DNA of 64,000 bases from Paenisporosarcina quisquiliarum_A (GCF_043641925.1 NZ_JBHZRU010000017.1:22483-86482), one strand, 5' to 3'. Positions 16,453-25,665 are shown, counted from the first letter of the stretch. Program-made: numbers and translations. Notes: a model not told the origin generated them from the letters alone.

Positions 16453-19400
16453 ATGAATTCCATTATTAACTTTGTATTGAAGAATAAATTTGCCGTATGG
16501 TTATTAACGATTGTAATAACCGTTGCTGGTATAACAGCTGGTACGCAAATGAAATTAGAGACGATTCCTGATATAACAATTCCAGTTATAACAGCTACTA
16601 CGGTATACCCGGGTGCAACACCTGACCAGGTAGTCAAAGAAATTTCGGAACCACATGAAAAAGCGGTTCGTAATTTAGAGGGAGTTAAATTAGTTACTTC
16701 ATCTTCCTATCAAAATGCATCATCACTCCAAATCGAATTTGAATTTGGGACTGACATGAAAGAAGCTGAAACCGAAGTAGTAGCTGCACTTAATAGCCTT
16801 CCATTACCACAAGGTGCACAAGAGCCATCGGTTGATAGAATCAGCATTAATGCCTTTCCTGTTGTCGCATTAAGTGTCTCGAGTGATAAAGAAACTCTTG
16901 CTGAATTAACGGAAACAGTAGAAACAAACTTGGTGCCAACACTTGAAGGATTAGAAGGTGTTTCATCTGTTGCTGTTTCTGGACAACAATTAAATGAAGT
17001 GAGTTTTAGGTTTAATCAAGACAAACTCGCTGAATTCGGGCTAACTGAAGAAACAGTTAAAGGTATTATTAAAGGATCAGATATTATTTTCCCATTAGGT
17101 TTATTCCCATTTGAGGGAGAAGAACAATCTGTGGTTCTCGATGGGAAACTAGCATCAATTGATGATTTGAAAACGTTAGAACTTCCAGTTGTACCACCAG
17201 CTACGAATGGAGTTCCTGCTCAACCGACAACTGTTGCACTTGGCGAGGTTGCAGACATTGAACTCGTTGGTAAAGCGGAATCCATTTCACGTACAAATGG
17301 TAAGGAAGCGATTGCTGTTCAAGTCGTAAAGTCTCAAGGGGCAAACACGGTTGATGTCGTGAATCTGGTTAAAGAAGAAATGAAGGAATTTGGAGATAAT
17401 CATACAGACTTCGAAATCATTTTTACATTAGATCAAGGTGAACCAATTGAGAAATCAGTCGAGACGATGATGAGCAAAGCCTTGTTTGGTGCAGGATTTG
17501 CTGTATTGATTATTTTATTATTCCTACGAAATATTCGATCCACATTGATTGCCATCATTTCGATTCCATTGTCATTGTTGATCGCAGTATTGCTTATTAA
17601 ACAGTTGGACATCACGTTAAATATGATGACCCTTGGTGCGATGACAGTTGCGATTGGTCGCGTGATCGATGACTCGATCGTTGTTGTTGAAAATATTTAC
17701 CGCCGAATGGCATCTCCAACTGAAAAATTAAAAGGAAGAGCTTTAATTCGCGAAGCAACGAAAGAAATGTTTGTTCCGATTCTTTCTTCTACTTTAGTAA
17801 CCATTGCCGTGTTCTTACCAATCGGTTTAGTAGGAGGCATGGTTGGTGAATTATTCTTACCGTTTGCCTTAACGATTGTGTTTGCATTATTAGCTTCATT
17901 GTTAGTAGCTATTACACTAGTGCCAATGTTATCCCATTCTTTATTCAAAAAAGGATTAAGTGCAAAACATACGCATGATCATGAGAAACCTGGTAAATTA
18001 GCTGGAGCTTATTTGAAAATCCTAAAATGGACTTTGAATCATAAGTTAGTCACAACAATTCTTGCTATTGCACTTTTCATCGGAAGTTTAGCATTAGTTC
18101 CGTTTGTCGGAACGAGCTTCTTGCCTGAGGAAGAAGAAAAAATGATGTACATCACGTATACGCCTGAAGCGGGCGAGACGAGAGAAGACGTGGAAGAAAC
18201 GGTTTCTGATATTGAAACCTTCTTTATGGAAAGAGAAAATGTTGATAGTGTTCAAGTTTCCATTGGTGGAGAAAATCCAATGATGCCGGGACAAAATAAC
18301 GGCGCGTTATTGTACGTGATTTATGAAGATGAAACACCTGAATTTGCTGCTGAAAAAGAAAATGTGATGAGCGATGTTCAAAAATTCGATGCAGCTGGTG
18401 AATGGAAATCTCAAGATTTCAGTACAAGTGGTGGAAGTAATGACTTGAATTATTATGTATATGGTAAAGACCTGGAGACAATTGAACCAATTATTAACGA
18501 GATTGAATCGATTTTTAATGAAACAAAAAATATCAAGAATGTAAGTTCAAGTATTTCAGATTCATATCAAGAACATACATTAGTGGTGGACCAACCAAAA
18601 CTTATTCAATATGGCTTAACGACTGCACAAGTTGGAATGGCGTTAAATCCAAATGGACAGCGTGAAATGTTAACGACCGTTGAACAAGATGGCGATACTT
18701 TTGATGTGTATATTGAATCGAATACAGAAAAGCCTGAAACGCTAGATGAGTTATTGAAGAAAACTATTGCTTCACCAATGGGCATGGAAGTACCAGTTGA
18801 AGACGTAGTAACGGTAGTTGAAGGAGAAACCTCAGATACAGTTTTAAGAAGAGATGGTCAAATTTATGCGAGCGTTACTGGAACATTAATTGCTGAAGAT
18901 ATATCGAAGGATTCTACTGCGATTCAAGAAAAAGTAGATAAAATTAATCTTCCACAAAATGTGGATATTGAAACTGCTGGTGTAACAGCTGATATGCAAG
19001 AGTCCTTTACTCAGTTGGGCTTAGCTATGTTAGCAGCAATCGCCATCGTTTACCTTATTTTAGTTATAACGTTTGGTGGTGCAATAGCTCCACTTGCAAT
19101 TCTATTCTCACTACCATTTACAATTAGTGGTGCACTTCTTGCATTATTGATTGCTGGTGAAACAATCAGTATTTCGACAATGATTGGAGCATTGATGTTG
19201 ATTGGAATCGTTGTAACAAATGCGATTGTTTTAATTGACCGAGTGATTCATAAAGAAAAAGAAGGAACAACTACTCGCGAAGCCATTTTAGAAGCGGGTG
19301 TTACAAGACTTCGTCCGATTTTGATGACGGCAATAGCTACAATTGGTGCTTTAATTCCGTTGGCTATTGGAGCTGAAGGTAGTGGTTTAATTTCAAAAGG

Positions 19401-19524
19401 GCTAGGTGTAACGGTAATTGGTGGTCTAACAAGTTCAACCTTGTTAACGCTCATCATTGTTCCTGTGGTCTATGAATTCTTAAGTAAATTCCGCAAGAAA
19501 AAGCTTTCTGAAGAAGTAGAGTAA
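16453..19524 (+). CDS. RND family efflux permease (AcrB/SwrC-like)
   Basis: 1023 residues. Standard RND topology: N-terminal helix (KFAVWLLTIVITVAGITAG), a large periplasmic-type loop, helices 2-6, a second loop and helices 8-12. The proton-relay region in the fourth helix keeps two Asp (GRVIDDSIVVVENI), and the C-terminal half has GIVVTNAIVLIDRV. In Firmicutes such proteins (SwrC/YerP) export lipopeptides and other amphiphiles across the single membrane, usually without MFP or TolC partners, and none are present here. Likely under the divergent TetR. Confidence 0.92.
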   Translation: MNSIINFVLKNKFAVWLLTIVITVAGITAGTQMKLETIPDITIPVITATTVYPGATPDQVVKEISEPHEKAVRNLEGVKLVTSSSYQNASSLQIEFEFGTDMKEAETEVVAALNSLPLPQGAQEPSVDRISINAFPVVALSVSSDKETLAELTETVETNLVPTLEGLEGVSSVAVSGQQLNEVSFRFNQDKLAEFGLTEETVKGIIKGSDIIFPLGLFPFEGEEQSVVLDGKLASIDDLKTLELPVVPPATNGVPAQPTTVALGEVADIELVGKAESISRTNGKEAIAVQVVKSQGANTVDVVNLVKEEMKEFGDNHTDFEIIFTLDQGEPIEKSVETMMSKALFGAGFAVLIILLFLRNIRSTLIAIISIPLSLLIAVLLIKQLDITLNMMTLGAMTVAIGRVIDDSIVVVENIYRRMASPTEKLKGRALIREATKEMFVPILSSTLVTIAVFLPIGLVGGMVGELFLPFALTIVFALLASLLVAITLVPMLSHSLFKKGLSAKHTHDHEKPGKLAGAYLKILKWTLNHKLVTTILAIALFIGSLALVPFVGTSFLPEEEEKMMYITYTPEAGETREDVEETVSDIETFFMERENVDSVQVSIGGENPMMPGQNNGALLYVIYEDETPEFAAEKENVMSDVQKFDAAGEWKSQDFSTSGGSNDLNYYVYGKDLETIEPIINEIESIFNETKNIKNVSSSISDSYQEHTLVVDQPKLIQYGLTTAQVGMALNPNGQREMLTTVEQDGDTFDVYIESNTEKPETLDELLKKTIASPMGMEVPVEDVVTVVEGETSDTVLRRDGQIYASVTGTLIAEDISKDSTAIQEKVDKINLPQNVDIETAGVTADMQESFTQLGLAMLAAIAIVYLILVITFGGAIAPLAILFSLPFTISGALLALLIAGETISISTMIGALMLIGIVVTNAIVLIDRVIHKEKEGTTTREAILEAGVTRLRPILMTAIATIGALIPLAIGAEGSGLISKGLGVTVIGGLTSSTLLTLIIVPVVYEFLSKFRKKKLSEEVE

Positions 19525-19532
19525 AATCGAAG

Positions 19533-19570
19533 CGTGTAGAGGGTAGAAAGTATCCTTCTGCACGTTTTTT
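19533..19570 (+). terminator. Terminator of the RND gene
   Basis: A stem between CGTGTAGAGGGTA and TATCCTTCTGCACG (G-U pairs and a mismatch), then TTTTTT. Confidence 0.75.
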
Positions 19571-19589
19571 ATATGGAGCTGTTTTAAAG

Positions 19590-19690
19590 ATAATCCCGTA
19601 AATTATTCATCAAATCCCGTAATTTTATGTGTGAATCCTGTAAATTTGAAGGCTAATCTAGTAAAAATGGGTGCTAATCCCGTAAAACAA
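19590..19690. repeat. 21-bp-phased array D (core AATCCCGTAAA)
   Basis: Five units with cores AATCCCGTAA, AATCCCGTAA, AATCCTGTAA, AATCTAGTAA and AATCCCGTAA, starting at 19592, 19613, 19634, 19655 and 19676, exactly 21 bp apart. The other ten bases of each unit are unrelated between units. It follows the RND terminator by about 20 nt. Confidence 0.9.
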
Positions 19691-19821
19691 CGATTTATTG
19701 ACAGCAGTCATCATTATAGATAAGTGGTAGCAAGCTTTATTAAAAAGAAATGCATAACATGGATGCTTTAACACAAACTATTTTCGATGCACATTACATT
19801 GAAAATAGGAGGAATAAGTAA

Positions 19822-20451
19822 ATGACGCAAAACCCACAAGGTCAAATGCATCAAAATATGCATACCGGTCCAGTACCACCAGAGATGAATCACGGCGGCC
19901 ATGAAATGTTCGATGTTCATGAAGTTTTGGGAGCTGCTATTGCAGGTTTAAACTTGTTCACGATTTTACGTCCACATGTACAGGATCAAGAACTTCTTAC
20001 TATTTTGGACAGACAATTCCATTTCATGCAAGAAGAGTACAACATCACGTCTGAATGTTTCCGGACAGGACAAGACCCTTCGAAACATACCCAAAGATAT
20101 ATGATGAAAGAGAACAACGATTTTATCTTCGGAATGAAACCATCTCCACCTAAGAAACCGATGCAAACGGCTAATGAAATTAACGATGAAGTGATTTCTG
20201 GTTATTTACTAGGTGTTCATAAATCTGGTGCTTCATTAAAAGCAATGTCTGCTCTTGAAACAACAAACCCAGTGGTTCGTCGAGTCCTAGCGGATTCCGT
20301 TCCAAACTGTATTGAAATGGCCTATGAGATGTCTATTTATCAAAATAAACATCATTACTATCAAATGCCGCAATTAGCTCAGCAAGATATGCAACAAATT
20401 TCAAATGCATTTGCACCTTCTCATATCCAACCTAATGGCATGACACAATAA
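19822..20451 (+). CDS. CotF family spore coat protein
   Basis: 209 residues. The N-terminus is rich in His, Met, Gln and Pro, followed by the CotF-type ferritin-like helical core: MFDVHEVLGAAIAGLNLFT, FHFMQEEYNITSE and NEINDEVISGYLLGVHKSGA. The C-terminus is YYQMPQLAQQDMQQ. CotF-family proteins are spore coat components. AGGAGG lies 8 nt before the ATG. Single gene with its own terminator; transcription from a late sporulation sigma is expected but no promoter is clear. Confidence 0.85.
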   Translation: MTQNPQGQMHQNMHTGPVPPEMNHGGHEMFDVHEVLGAAIAGLNLFTILRPHVQDQELLTILDRQFHFMQEEYNITSECFRTGQDPSKHTQRYMMKENNDFIFGMKPSPPKKPMQTANEINDEVISGYLLGVHKSGASLKAMSALETTNPVVRRVLADSVPNCIEMAYEMSIYQNKHHYYQMPQLAQQDMQQISNAFAPSHIQPNGMTQ

Positions 20452-20461
20452 ACCAATTACG

Positions 20462-20494
20462 AAACCTTCTGCATATATATGTAGAAGGTTTTTT
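20462..20494 (+). terminator. Terminator of the CotF-family gene
   Basis: AAACCTTCTGCAT...ATGTAGAAGGTTTTTT hairpin with T-run. Confidence 0.85.
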
Positions 20495-20583
20495 ACTGTA
20501 ATGTCGGCGATATATTAAGTATTAAGACCTACATAAATTCAATTAATATTATCTGAATTGGCACTTTAGATACATAATATCTA

Positions 20584-20611
20584 TTACATTTGGATGGATT
20601 TTCTGTATAAT
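20584..20611 (+). promoter_or_regulatory. Candidate sigma-A promoter of the chemoreceptor gene
   Basis: TTACAT, 16 nt, TATAAT, about 65 nt before the start codon. The -35 match is partial. Confidence 0.4.
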
Positions 20612-20676
20612 AAAATAGTGAGATAAATCAGTAATAATTTGACAGAAAATTTAATCAAAAGGATGGAATAAAACTC

Positions 20677-22380
20677 TTGAAGAATTTAAAAATAGGCAAA
20701 AAAATCTTGTTACTGCTTGCGATTGCAGTTGTTAGTATTTTAGCGGTAGGTGCAACTGGCTTTATTTATATGAACCAAATGGCGCAAAACTCGGAAGATA
20801 TGTATGATCATCGATTGTTACCTTTGCAATATGTGGATCAAATTAAAACGAATAACCGCTCATTAGATTCCTACACATTAGAATACATACTTAACGAAGA
20901 TTCGAGTGTAACGAAAGAATTACTAACTAGTACTCAAGCGAAAGAAGCGGAAACAAGAGAGTTAATCGCATCTTTTCGAGCGGCTTCCAATACGCAAGCC
21001 AATCAAGATCTAATCACTCAGTTTGAAGAATTATTTGATACATACATCGTAAAAGTTTACTCTCTTCAAAGTAGAGGTGTCAGCCTTAATAAAGAAGATG
21101 CATACGAAGTTTATACAACAGATATTAAGGAAACTCGTCGAGCATTGAATGAAATTGGTGACCAAATTGGGGCAAATATCATTGCCTCTTCAGAAAAATT
21201 AAGTGAGAATAATAAATCATTTGTAACACAAGCTTCCCTGATTTCAAACTTAGTCATTCTTTTATCCGTCGTGTTGTTTGGGATATTGGGCTGGTATATT
21301 GCTAGAATGATTGTCAATCCGATTAAGAAATTACAAGCTTTAATGAAGCAAGCTGGAGATGGCGATTTAACAGTTCAAGGGGATTATCGTTCGAAAGACG
21401 AAGTAGGTCAGTTGAACATATCATTTAACGACATGACATCTACCTTAAGAACAATCTTACAACAAGTTACAAACACATCTGAACTAGTTGCAGCTTCTTC
21501 TGAAGAGTTAACAGCGAACTCAGAAGAAACAACGAAAGCAACTGAAATGATTGCACATACGATGGAAGAAATGGCGAATGGTTCAACGCAACAAATTCAA
21601 AGTGTTGAAGAAACAGTTGTCATTGTTAAAGAAGTTTCAACAGGTGTAACCCAAATTGCCTCAAATGCTAGACAAGTTGAAATTACAGCAAACGAAGCAT
21701 CTGAAAAAGCAGTTCTTGGAAATGAAGCAATTGGTCAAGCCATTTCACAAATGAAATCGATTAACAATACAGTGAATGGGTTGTCAGGTGTCGTAAGAGG
21801 TTTAGGTGAGAAGTCAAACGAAATTGGTCAGATCATTGAATCCATTACGAATATAGCTTCTCAAACGAATTTATTGGCATTAAATGCAGCGATTGAAGCT
21901 GCACGTGCTGGAGAGCAAGGCAGAGGATTTGCTGTAGTAGCTGATGAAGTTCGTAAGCTAGCTGAAGAATCGGCTAAATCTGCTCAACAAATTGCTAGTT
22001 TAATATCCTCTATTCAAGGTCAGACACAGGAAGCTGTTCAGTCAATGGACCAAGCAACAGAGGAAGTTGACACTGGAATTACTGTGGTGAATAAAGCCGG
22101 AGAGTCATTCCAACAAATTCAGCACTCTGTTTCACAAGTGGCAAATGAAATACAAGAAGTGTCTGTAGCGATTGAACAAATTTCTAAGAGTACAGATCAA
22201 ATCGTTTCGAATGTAGATGTGATTGTAGAAGTATCTGAGACGGTATCAGCAGGAACTCAAAATGTATCCGCGGCTTCAGAAGAGCAATTAGCAAGTATGG
22301 AAGAAATCGCTTCTTCTTCATCTGCTCTTTCTCAAATGGCAGAAGATTTGCAAGTGATGATTAATAAATTCAAAGTATAA
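20677..22380 (+). CDS. Methyl-accepting chemotaxis protein
   Basis: 567 residues, TTG start after GGATGG. Layout: helix 1 (residues 8-30), an extracellular four-helix-bundle type sensor (about 31-185), helix 2 (about 186-210), HAMP (VNPIKKLQALMKQAGDGDLTV) and the long cytoplasmic coiled coil. The highly conserved hairpin tip ITNIASQTNLLALNAAIEAA and ARAGEQGRGFAVVADEVRKL is intact. Sensor ligand unknown. There is no CheA/CheW nearby, so it feeds the cell-wide chemotaxis array. Confidence 0.95.
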   Translation: MKNLKIGKKILLLLAIAVVSILAVGATGFIYMNQMAQNSEDMYDHRLLPLQYVDQIKTNNRSLDSYTLEYILNEDSSVTKELLTSTQAKEAETRELIASFRAASNTQANQDLITQFEELFDTYIVKVYSLQSRGVSLNKEDAYEVYTTDIKETRRALNEIGDQIGANIIASSEKLSENNKSFVTQASLISNLVILLSVVLFGILGWYIARMIVNPIKKLQALMKQAGDGDLTVQGDYRSKDEVGQLNISFNDMTSTLRTILQQVTNTSELVAASSEELTANSEETTKATEMIAHTMEEMANGSTQQIQSVEETVVIVKEVSTGVTQIASNARQVEITANEASEKAVLGNEAIGQAISQMKSINNTVNGLSGVVRGLGEKSNEIGQIIESITNIASQTNLLALNAAIEAARAGEQGRGFAVVADEVRKLAEESAKSAQQIASLISSIQGQTQEAVQSMDQATEEVDTGITVVNKAGESFQQIQHSVSQVANEIQEVSVAIEQISKSTDQIVSNVDVIVEVSETVSAGTQNVSAASEEQLASMEEIASSSSALSQMAEDLQVMINKFKV

Positions 22381-22383
22381 AGA

Positions 22384-22420
22384 AAAACCCGCGATCAGTT
22401 TGAACTGATTTGCGGGTTTT
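22384..22420. terminator. Bidirectional terminator, MCP / cupin genes
   Basis: AAAACCCGC pairs with GCGGGTTTT, with further pairing inside. It overlaps the end of the minus-strand cupin gene. Confidence 0.85.
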
Positions 22421-22913
22421 CGTTTGTGTGCCAATAGTCGAATATAGGTCCTTTATTGCCAAAAACCGGATCGGTCATAGGGAGCGGGACTTGCTCAATA
22501 TCATGCAAAACTTGAGGTCGGTCGCTTTCTTCGCCGGTTTTGACATTGTAAGACATTCCTTCAGGATAAGCACCTACGATTTTGAAATCATCACTGCATT
22601 CTAACTTTTTGTGTCCTGTGCCAGCAGGTAATAGAAGGACGTCTCCAGTTTGAACGGTTAGTTCCTCACCATTTTCACCACCTATGATTAACCGAGCAGT
22701 TCCGGCTTTCACGCCTAAAACTTCATGAGTGTTACTGTGATAATGATGATACGGAAATACACCATTAACCCAGCTGTTCTTCCAATTATGTTTGTTAAAA
22801 GTATCCTCAATGTCTGTGCTGCCTTGAAAAGCTCCTTGAACGATAAGGACGGGCAAGGTCGGGTTATTGGGAATGAACCCGTCATCTTTGAAATTAAACA
22901 CAAGAGTACTCAT
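22395..22913 (-). CDS. Cupin domain protein (YjlB-like)
   Basis: 172 residues from ATG 22913, spaced 9 nt from AAGGAG; ATG 22919 also exists but is too close to it. Cupin motif 1 is YHHYHSNTHEVLGVKAGTA-like (His pairs HHYHSNTHE) and motif 2 is LLLPAGTGHKKLE. The metal-binding residues are present, so it may be an enzyme. YjlB-type cupins have no assigned function. Convergent with the chemoreceptor gene. Confidence 0.85.
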   Translation of the reverse strand: MSTLVFNFKDDGFIPNNPTLPVLIVQGAFQGSTDIEDTFNKHNWKNSWVNGVFPYHHYHSNTHEVLGVKAGTARLIIGGENGEELTVQTGDVLLLPAGTGHKKLECSDDFKIVGAYPEGMSYNVKTGEESDRPQVLHDIEQVPLPMTDPVFGNKGPIFDYWHTNENPQISSN

Positions 22914-23000
22914 CGACATCAACTCCTTAAAAAATACTTGTTAAAAGACATTTACCCAAGCTCATGATTAAATAAGCTAAACGAATAGGAGGGAGTCAAA

Positions 23001-23693
23001 ATGACTATCCTTTTTGGAGGAAAGATAGACAATGGGAAAGTCTACCAACTAAAGACTTTGTCCTTAGCAAATAAATCTGAAATACTTTCTTTACAAGTTG
23101 ATACGATAGATTCGATCGATATACCCGATTCACTTCAACCTTTATCAGAGGGTGAAGTAGATGTAATTTTATCGGGGAAAGGTCTAGTGGTAGGTGTTTA
23201 TTCAAATGAAGCGTTGGTTGCATTTCGTGTCTTACTGGAACCACCCTTGGATGATGAACATTTAGGTTTAGACATCGGTTTAAAGAATCAACAATTAAGT
23301 GAAGCTATTTATCAAGAGATCTCTATTGTGCATCCAAATTTTCGAGGAATGGGACTCCAACAATTGATGGGACAATTATTAATGAAAGAAGTGAAAGAAA
23401 AGAATTATCGATTTGTTTTGGCCACGGTTGCTCCATTTAATATTCCCAGTCTTAAAGATAAATTCTTACATGGCTTAGAAATTGCTGCTTTAAAGTTTAA
23501 ATATGGTGGAATGCTTCGTTATATATTTGTGAAAGATTTGAAATTAGATTCTGAATTTGCGAAAAGAAAACAGCTTATTCCCATGGGAAATATCGAAAAA
23601 CAACAAGCCGTGTTGGATTTAGGATGGCGAGGTGTGGGAATACAGTGTATACGGGACGAATGGTTTGTTGTTTATAAGGAAAAAGTTAACTAA
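23001..23693 (+). CDS. GNAT family N-acetyltransferase
   Basis: 230 residues. The acetyl-CoA motif appears as ISIVHPNFRGMGLQQLMGQL (about residues 107-126), with RGMGLQ as the pyrophosphate loop. The C-terminal part is longer than in simple GNATs and ends with a VQ-type strand, GIQCIRDEWFVVYK. Good GGAGGG start signal. The next gene follows after 13 nt, so the pair is probably an operon. Confidence 0.78.
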   Translation: MTILFGGKIDNGKVYQLKTLSLANKSEILSLQVDTIDSIDIPDSLQPLSEGEVDVILSGKGLVVGVYSNEALVAFRVLLEPPLDDEHLGLDIGLKNQQLSEAIYQEISIVHPNFRGMGLQQLMGQLLMKEVKEKNYRFVLATVAPFNIPSLKDKFLHGLEIAALKFKYGGMLRYIFVKDLKLDSEFAKRKQLIPMGNIEKQQAVLDLGWRGVGIQCIRDEWFVVYKEKVN

Positions 23694-23706
23694 AGGAGGA
23701 GAAGGG

Positions 23707-24627
23707 ATGAAGGATTGCATTATTATTGGTGGGGGACCAGCAGGATTGAACGCTGCTTTAGTACTTGGAAGAGCGAGGAGAGATATTTTAGTTGTCGATC
23801 ATAACAATGCTCGAAATAAAGTCACGCAAGCAGCACACGGTTTTATTACAAGAGAAGGAATCAAACCGTCCGAATTTCGTGAAATTGCCCATCAAGAATT
23901 AAAAGTTTATACATCTGTTGAAATTGTTTCTGAGCAAGTAGTGAAATTGGAAACAGTGAAAGACGGATTTAAGGTAACAACTGATAGAGGATATGAATGG
24001 GAGTGCCGGAAAGTCATATTGGCAACAGGCGTTAAGGAGAAGTTCCCCAATATTCCAACACTACAAGACTTTTATGGAACGAGTATTTTTAATTGCCCAT
24101 ATTGTGATGGGTGGGAATATAATGACCAGCCTTTAGGGGTGTTTGGCCGAGTAGATTACACGATACATATGGCGGGAATCTTGAAAAATTGGTCTCAAGA
24201 TTTAATCATTTTTACAAATGGGGAAGAATTAACTCGCTCTCAAAAGAAGGAAATTCAAACGTTAAATATCCAAGTTGAAACAGAAACAATCAAACGATTA
24301 CACGGTGAAGCTGGGCATTTATCTAGCGTAGAACTAGAATCTGGACAGCATATTGAAAGAGTCGGTGGATTTATAACCCCAGAATTGGTTCAAGCGTCCG
24401 ACCTTGGTCAACAGATTGGGCTTGTAATGGATGATATGGGTGGCTATAAATCGGATGAAGTCGGTCATACTGACATTCCTCATTTGTTTGTGGCAGGAGA
24501 AGCATCTAAAATATATCCGTCCCAATTGATAATAGCGGCTGCAAGCGGTGTTCAAGCTGCCATGGCGGTCAATGTGGAGTTAACTCATGATGGAATATTT
24601 GGTAGTAAACCAATAGAGAAAAAGTAA
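23707..24627 (+). CDS. Thioredoxin-reductase-like FAD/NAD(P) oxidoreductase
   Basis: 306 residues. FAD motif IIGGGPAGLNAALVLGRA at residue 5, the redox-active site FNCPYCDGWEY (CPYC, residues ~134-137) and the C-terminal FAD motif HLFVAGEASKIYPSQLIIA. The TrxR-like domain order (FAD, NADP insert, FAD) and length suit the family. The NADP-binding Gly motif is weak (GVFGRVDYTIHM), so the electron donor or partner is uncertain. ATG 23707 has AAAGGAGGAGAAGG; the frame opens upstream inside the GNAT gene. Confidence 0.85.
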   Translation: MKDCIIIGGGPAGLNAALVLGRARRDILVVDHNNARNKVTQAAHGFITREGIKPSEFREIAHQELKVYTSVEIVSEQVVKLETVKDGFKVTTDRGYEWECRKVILATGVKEKFPNIPTLQDFYGTSIFNCPYCDGWEYNDQPLGVFGRVDYTIHMAGILKNWSQDLIIFTNGEELTRSQKKEIQTLNIQVETETIKRLHGEAGHLSSVELESGQHIERVGGFITPELVQASDLGQQIGLVMDDMGGYKSDEVGHTDIPHLFVAGEASKIYPSQLIIAAASGVQAAMAVNVELTHDGIFGSKPIEKK

Positions 24628-24761
24628 AGAAAACGACTATTTTTAATAAAAATTTAGATGTAATTAGGTATTAGGACAGGTATAATATTGGTAAAAATTC
24701 TTCCATTATTTACAACTAGTAATATAAACTTACCTAAAATGTAACCAAATTTCAGTCATAC

Positions 24762-24778
24762 TGTCATGAAACTGTAAT
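24762..24778 (+). promoter_or_regulatory. WalR-like box before the LysM-3D gene
   Basis: TGTCAT-GAAAC-TGTAAT: two TGT(A/C)A(T) hexamers in direct repeat separated by 5 nt, as in WalR (YycF) sites TGTWAH-N5-TGTWAH, with one deviation. It overlaps a possible -35, with TGTTAT at 24786 as a -10 and an 18-nt spacer. Confidence 0.6.
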
Positions 24779-24828
24779 GTTTAAGTGTTATTTTATTTCT
24801 ATCAACGAGAAATAAAAGGAGACACAAC

Positions 24829-25422
24829 TTGAAAAAATTCAGTTTCGTACTAAGTTTTGTACTAATGTTCCTCGTCGCATTTGCCAATGATTCAGAAGCA
24901 GCGTCTTCTGTACACACCGTGAAAAAAGGGGATACCCTTTATAAAATTGCAAGACAATACAATATCTCAGTGGCTTCAATTAAATCAGCTAACAATTTAA
25001 AATCTAATTTAATTAAACCGAATCAAAAACTAAAGGTTACAAAAAAAGTGGTAGCGAAGGCTAAAGCAAAAGCAAAACCAAAAGCTAAGGCCGCTAAAAA
25101 AGCACCATCACGTTCTGATAATGATACAATCTTGAAAGAAATTACAGTTTCAGCATCTGCTTATACAGCTGGTTGCAATGGTTGTTCAGGAATTACTTCA
25201 ACAGGCATTAATTTAAAGAAAAATCCAGGCCTAAAAGTAATCGCGGTCGATCCACGTGTCATTCCGTTAGGTTCGAAAGTATATGTTGAAGGTTACGGAT
25301 ATGCAATTGCTGGTGATACTGGCGGAGCTATCAAAGGCAACAAAATTGACGTCTTCATCCCTACGAAATCAGGAGCACTTAACTGGGGACGCAAAACTGT
25401 GAAAATTAAAGTATTCAAATAA
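24829..25422 (+). CDS. Secreted LysM-3D peptidoglycan-active protein (YocH-like)
   Basis: 197 residues, TTG start after AAAGGAGA. Signal peptide 1-25 ending SEAA, a LysM domain (HTVKKGDTLYKIARQYN, residues ~30-73), a Lys/Ala-rich linker (74-95) and a 3D domain with its Asp residues (VDPRVIPLG, AGDTGG, KIDVF). The 3D domain is a double-psi barrel found in lytic transglycosylase-like and stationary-phase (YocH, YuiC) proteins. YocH is a WalRK target in B. subtilis, and a WalR-like box is present here. Confidence 0.92.
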   Translation: MKKFSFVLSFVLMFLVAFANDSEAASSVHTVKKGDTLYKIARQYNISVASIKSANNLKSNLIKPNQKLKVTKKVVAKAKAKAKPKAKAAKKAPSRSDNDTILKEITVSASAYTAGCNGCSGITSTGINLKKNPGLKVIAVDPRVIPLGSKVYVEGYGYAIAGDTGGAIKGNKIDVFIPTKSGALNWGRKTVKIKVFK

Positions 25423-25434
25423 AACCATGATTAA

Positions 25435-25468
25435 AGCTTGCTTGCCGATAAGGCGGGCAGGCTTTTTT
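25435..25468 (+). terminator. Terminator of the LysM-3D gene
   Basis: GC-rich stem between GCTTGCTTGCCG and CGGGCAGGC with some mismatch, then a T-run. Confidence 0.75.
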
Positions 25469-25498
25469 GTTGGCTTGAAATCGTTGTTGCGTTAAAAC

Positions 25499-25531
25499 AA
25501 AAAAGGAAGCTTCTGCCTCAGCAGAAGCTTC
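25499..25531 (-). terminator. Orphan terminator-like hairpin on the minus strand
   Basis: Perfect 11-bp stem GAAGCTTCTGC ctca GCAGAAGCTTC. The T-run (six T) is on the minus strand only. No minus-strand gene lies upstream of it; array E does. Confidence 0.7.
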
Positions 25532-25544
25532 GAAATTAGGTCTA

Positions 25545-25665
25545 ACGCCAATAAATCAGTCGCTAACGCCAAATTACTAGATAGTTGCGCCATATTATTG
25601 GCTTGAAACGCAAAATTCTAAGTACCCAACGCCATATTATTCAGGGTTATCGCCATATTTAGCTA
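25545..25665. repeat. 21-bp-phased array E (core CGCCAAATTA)
   Basis: Six units with cores at 25547, 25568, 25589, 25610, 25631 and 25652, all exactly 21 bp apart. The dinucleotides before CGCC run AA, AA, TG, AA, AA, AT, the same order as in array F. It sits in the 25423-25800 gap with two terminator hairpins and nothing else I recognise. Confidence 0.92.

Noticed and set aside
20500..20520. Sigma-D promoter for the chemoreceptor gene
   Set aside because: GGCGATAT only resembles GCCGATAT and no TAAA lies 15 nt upstream.
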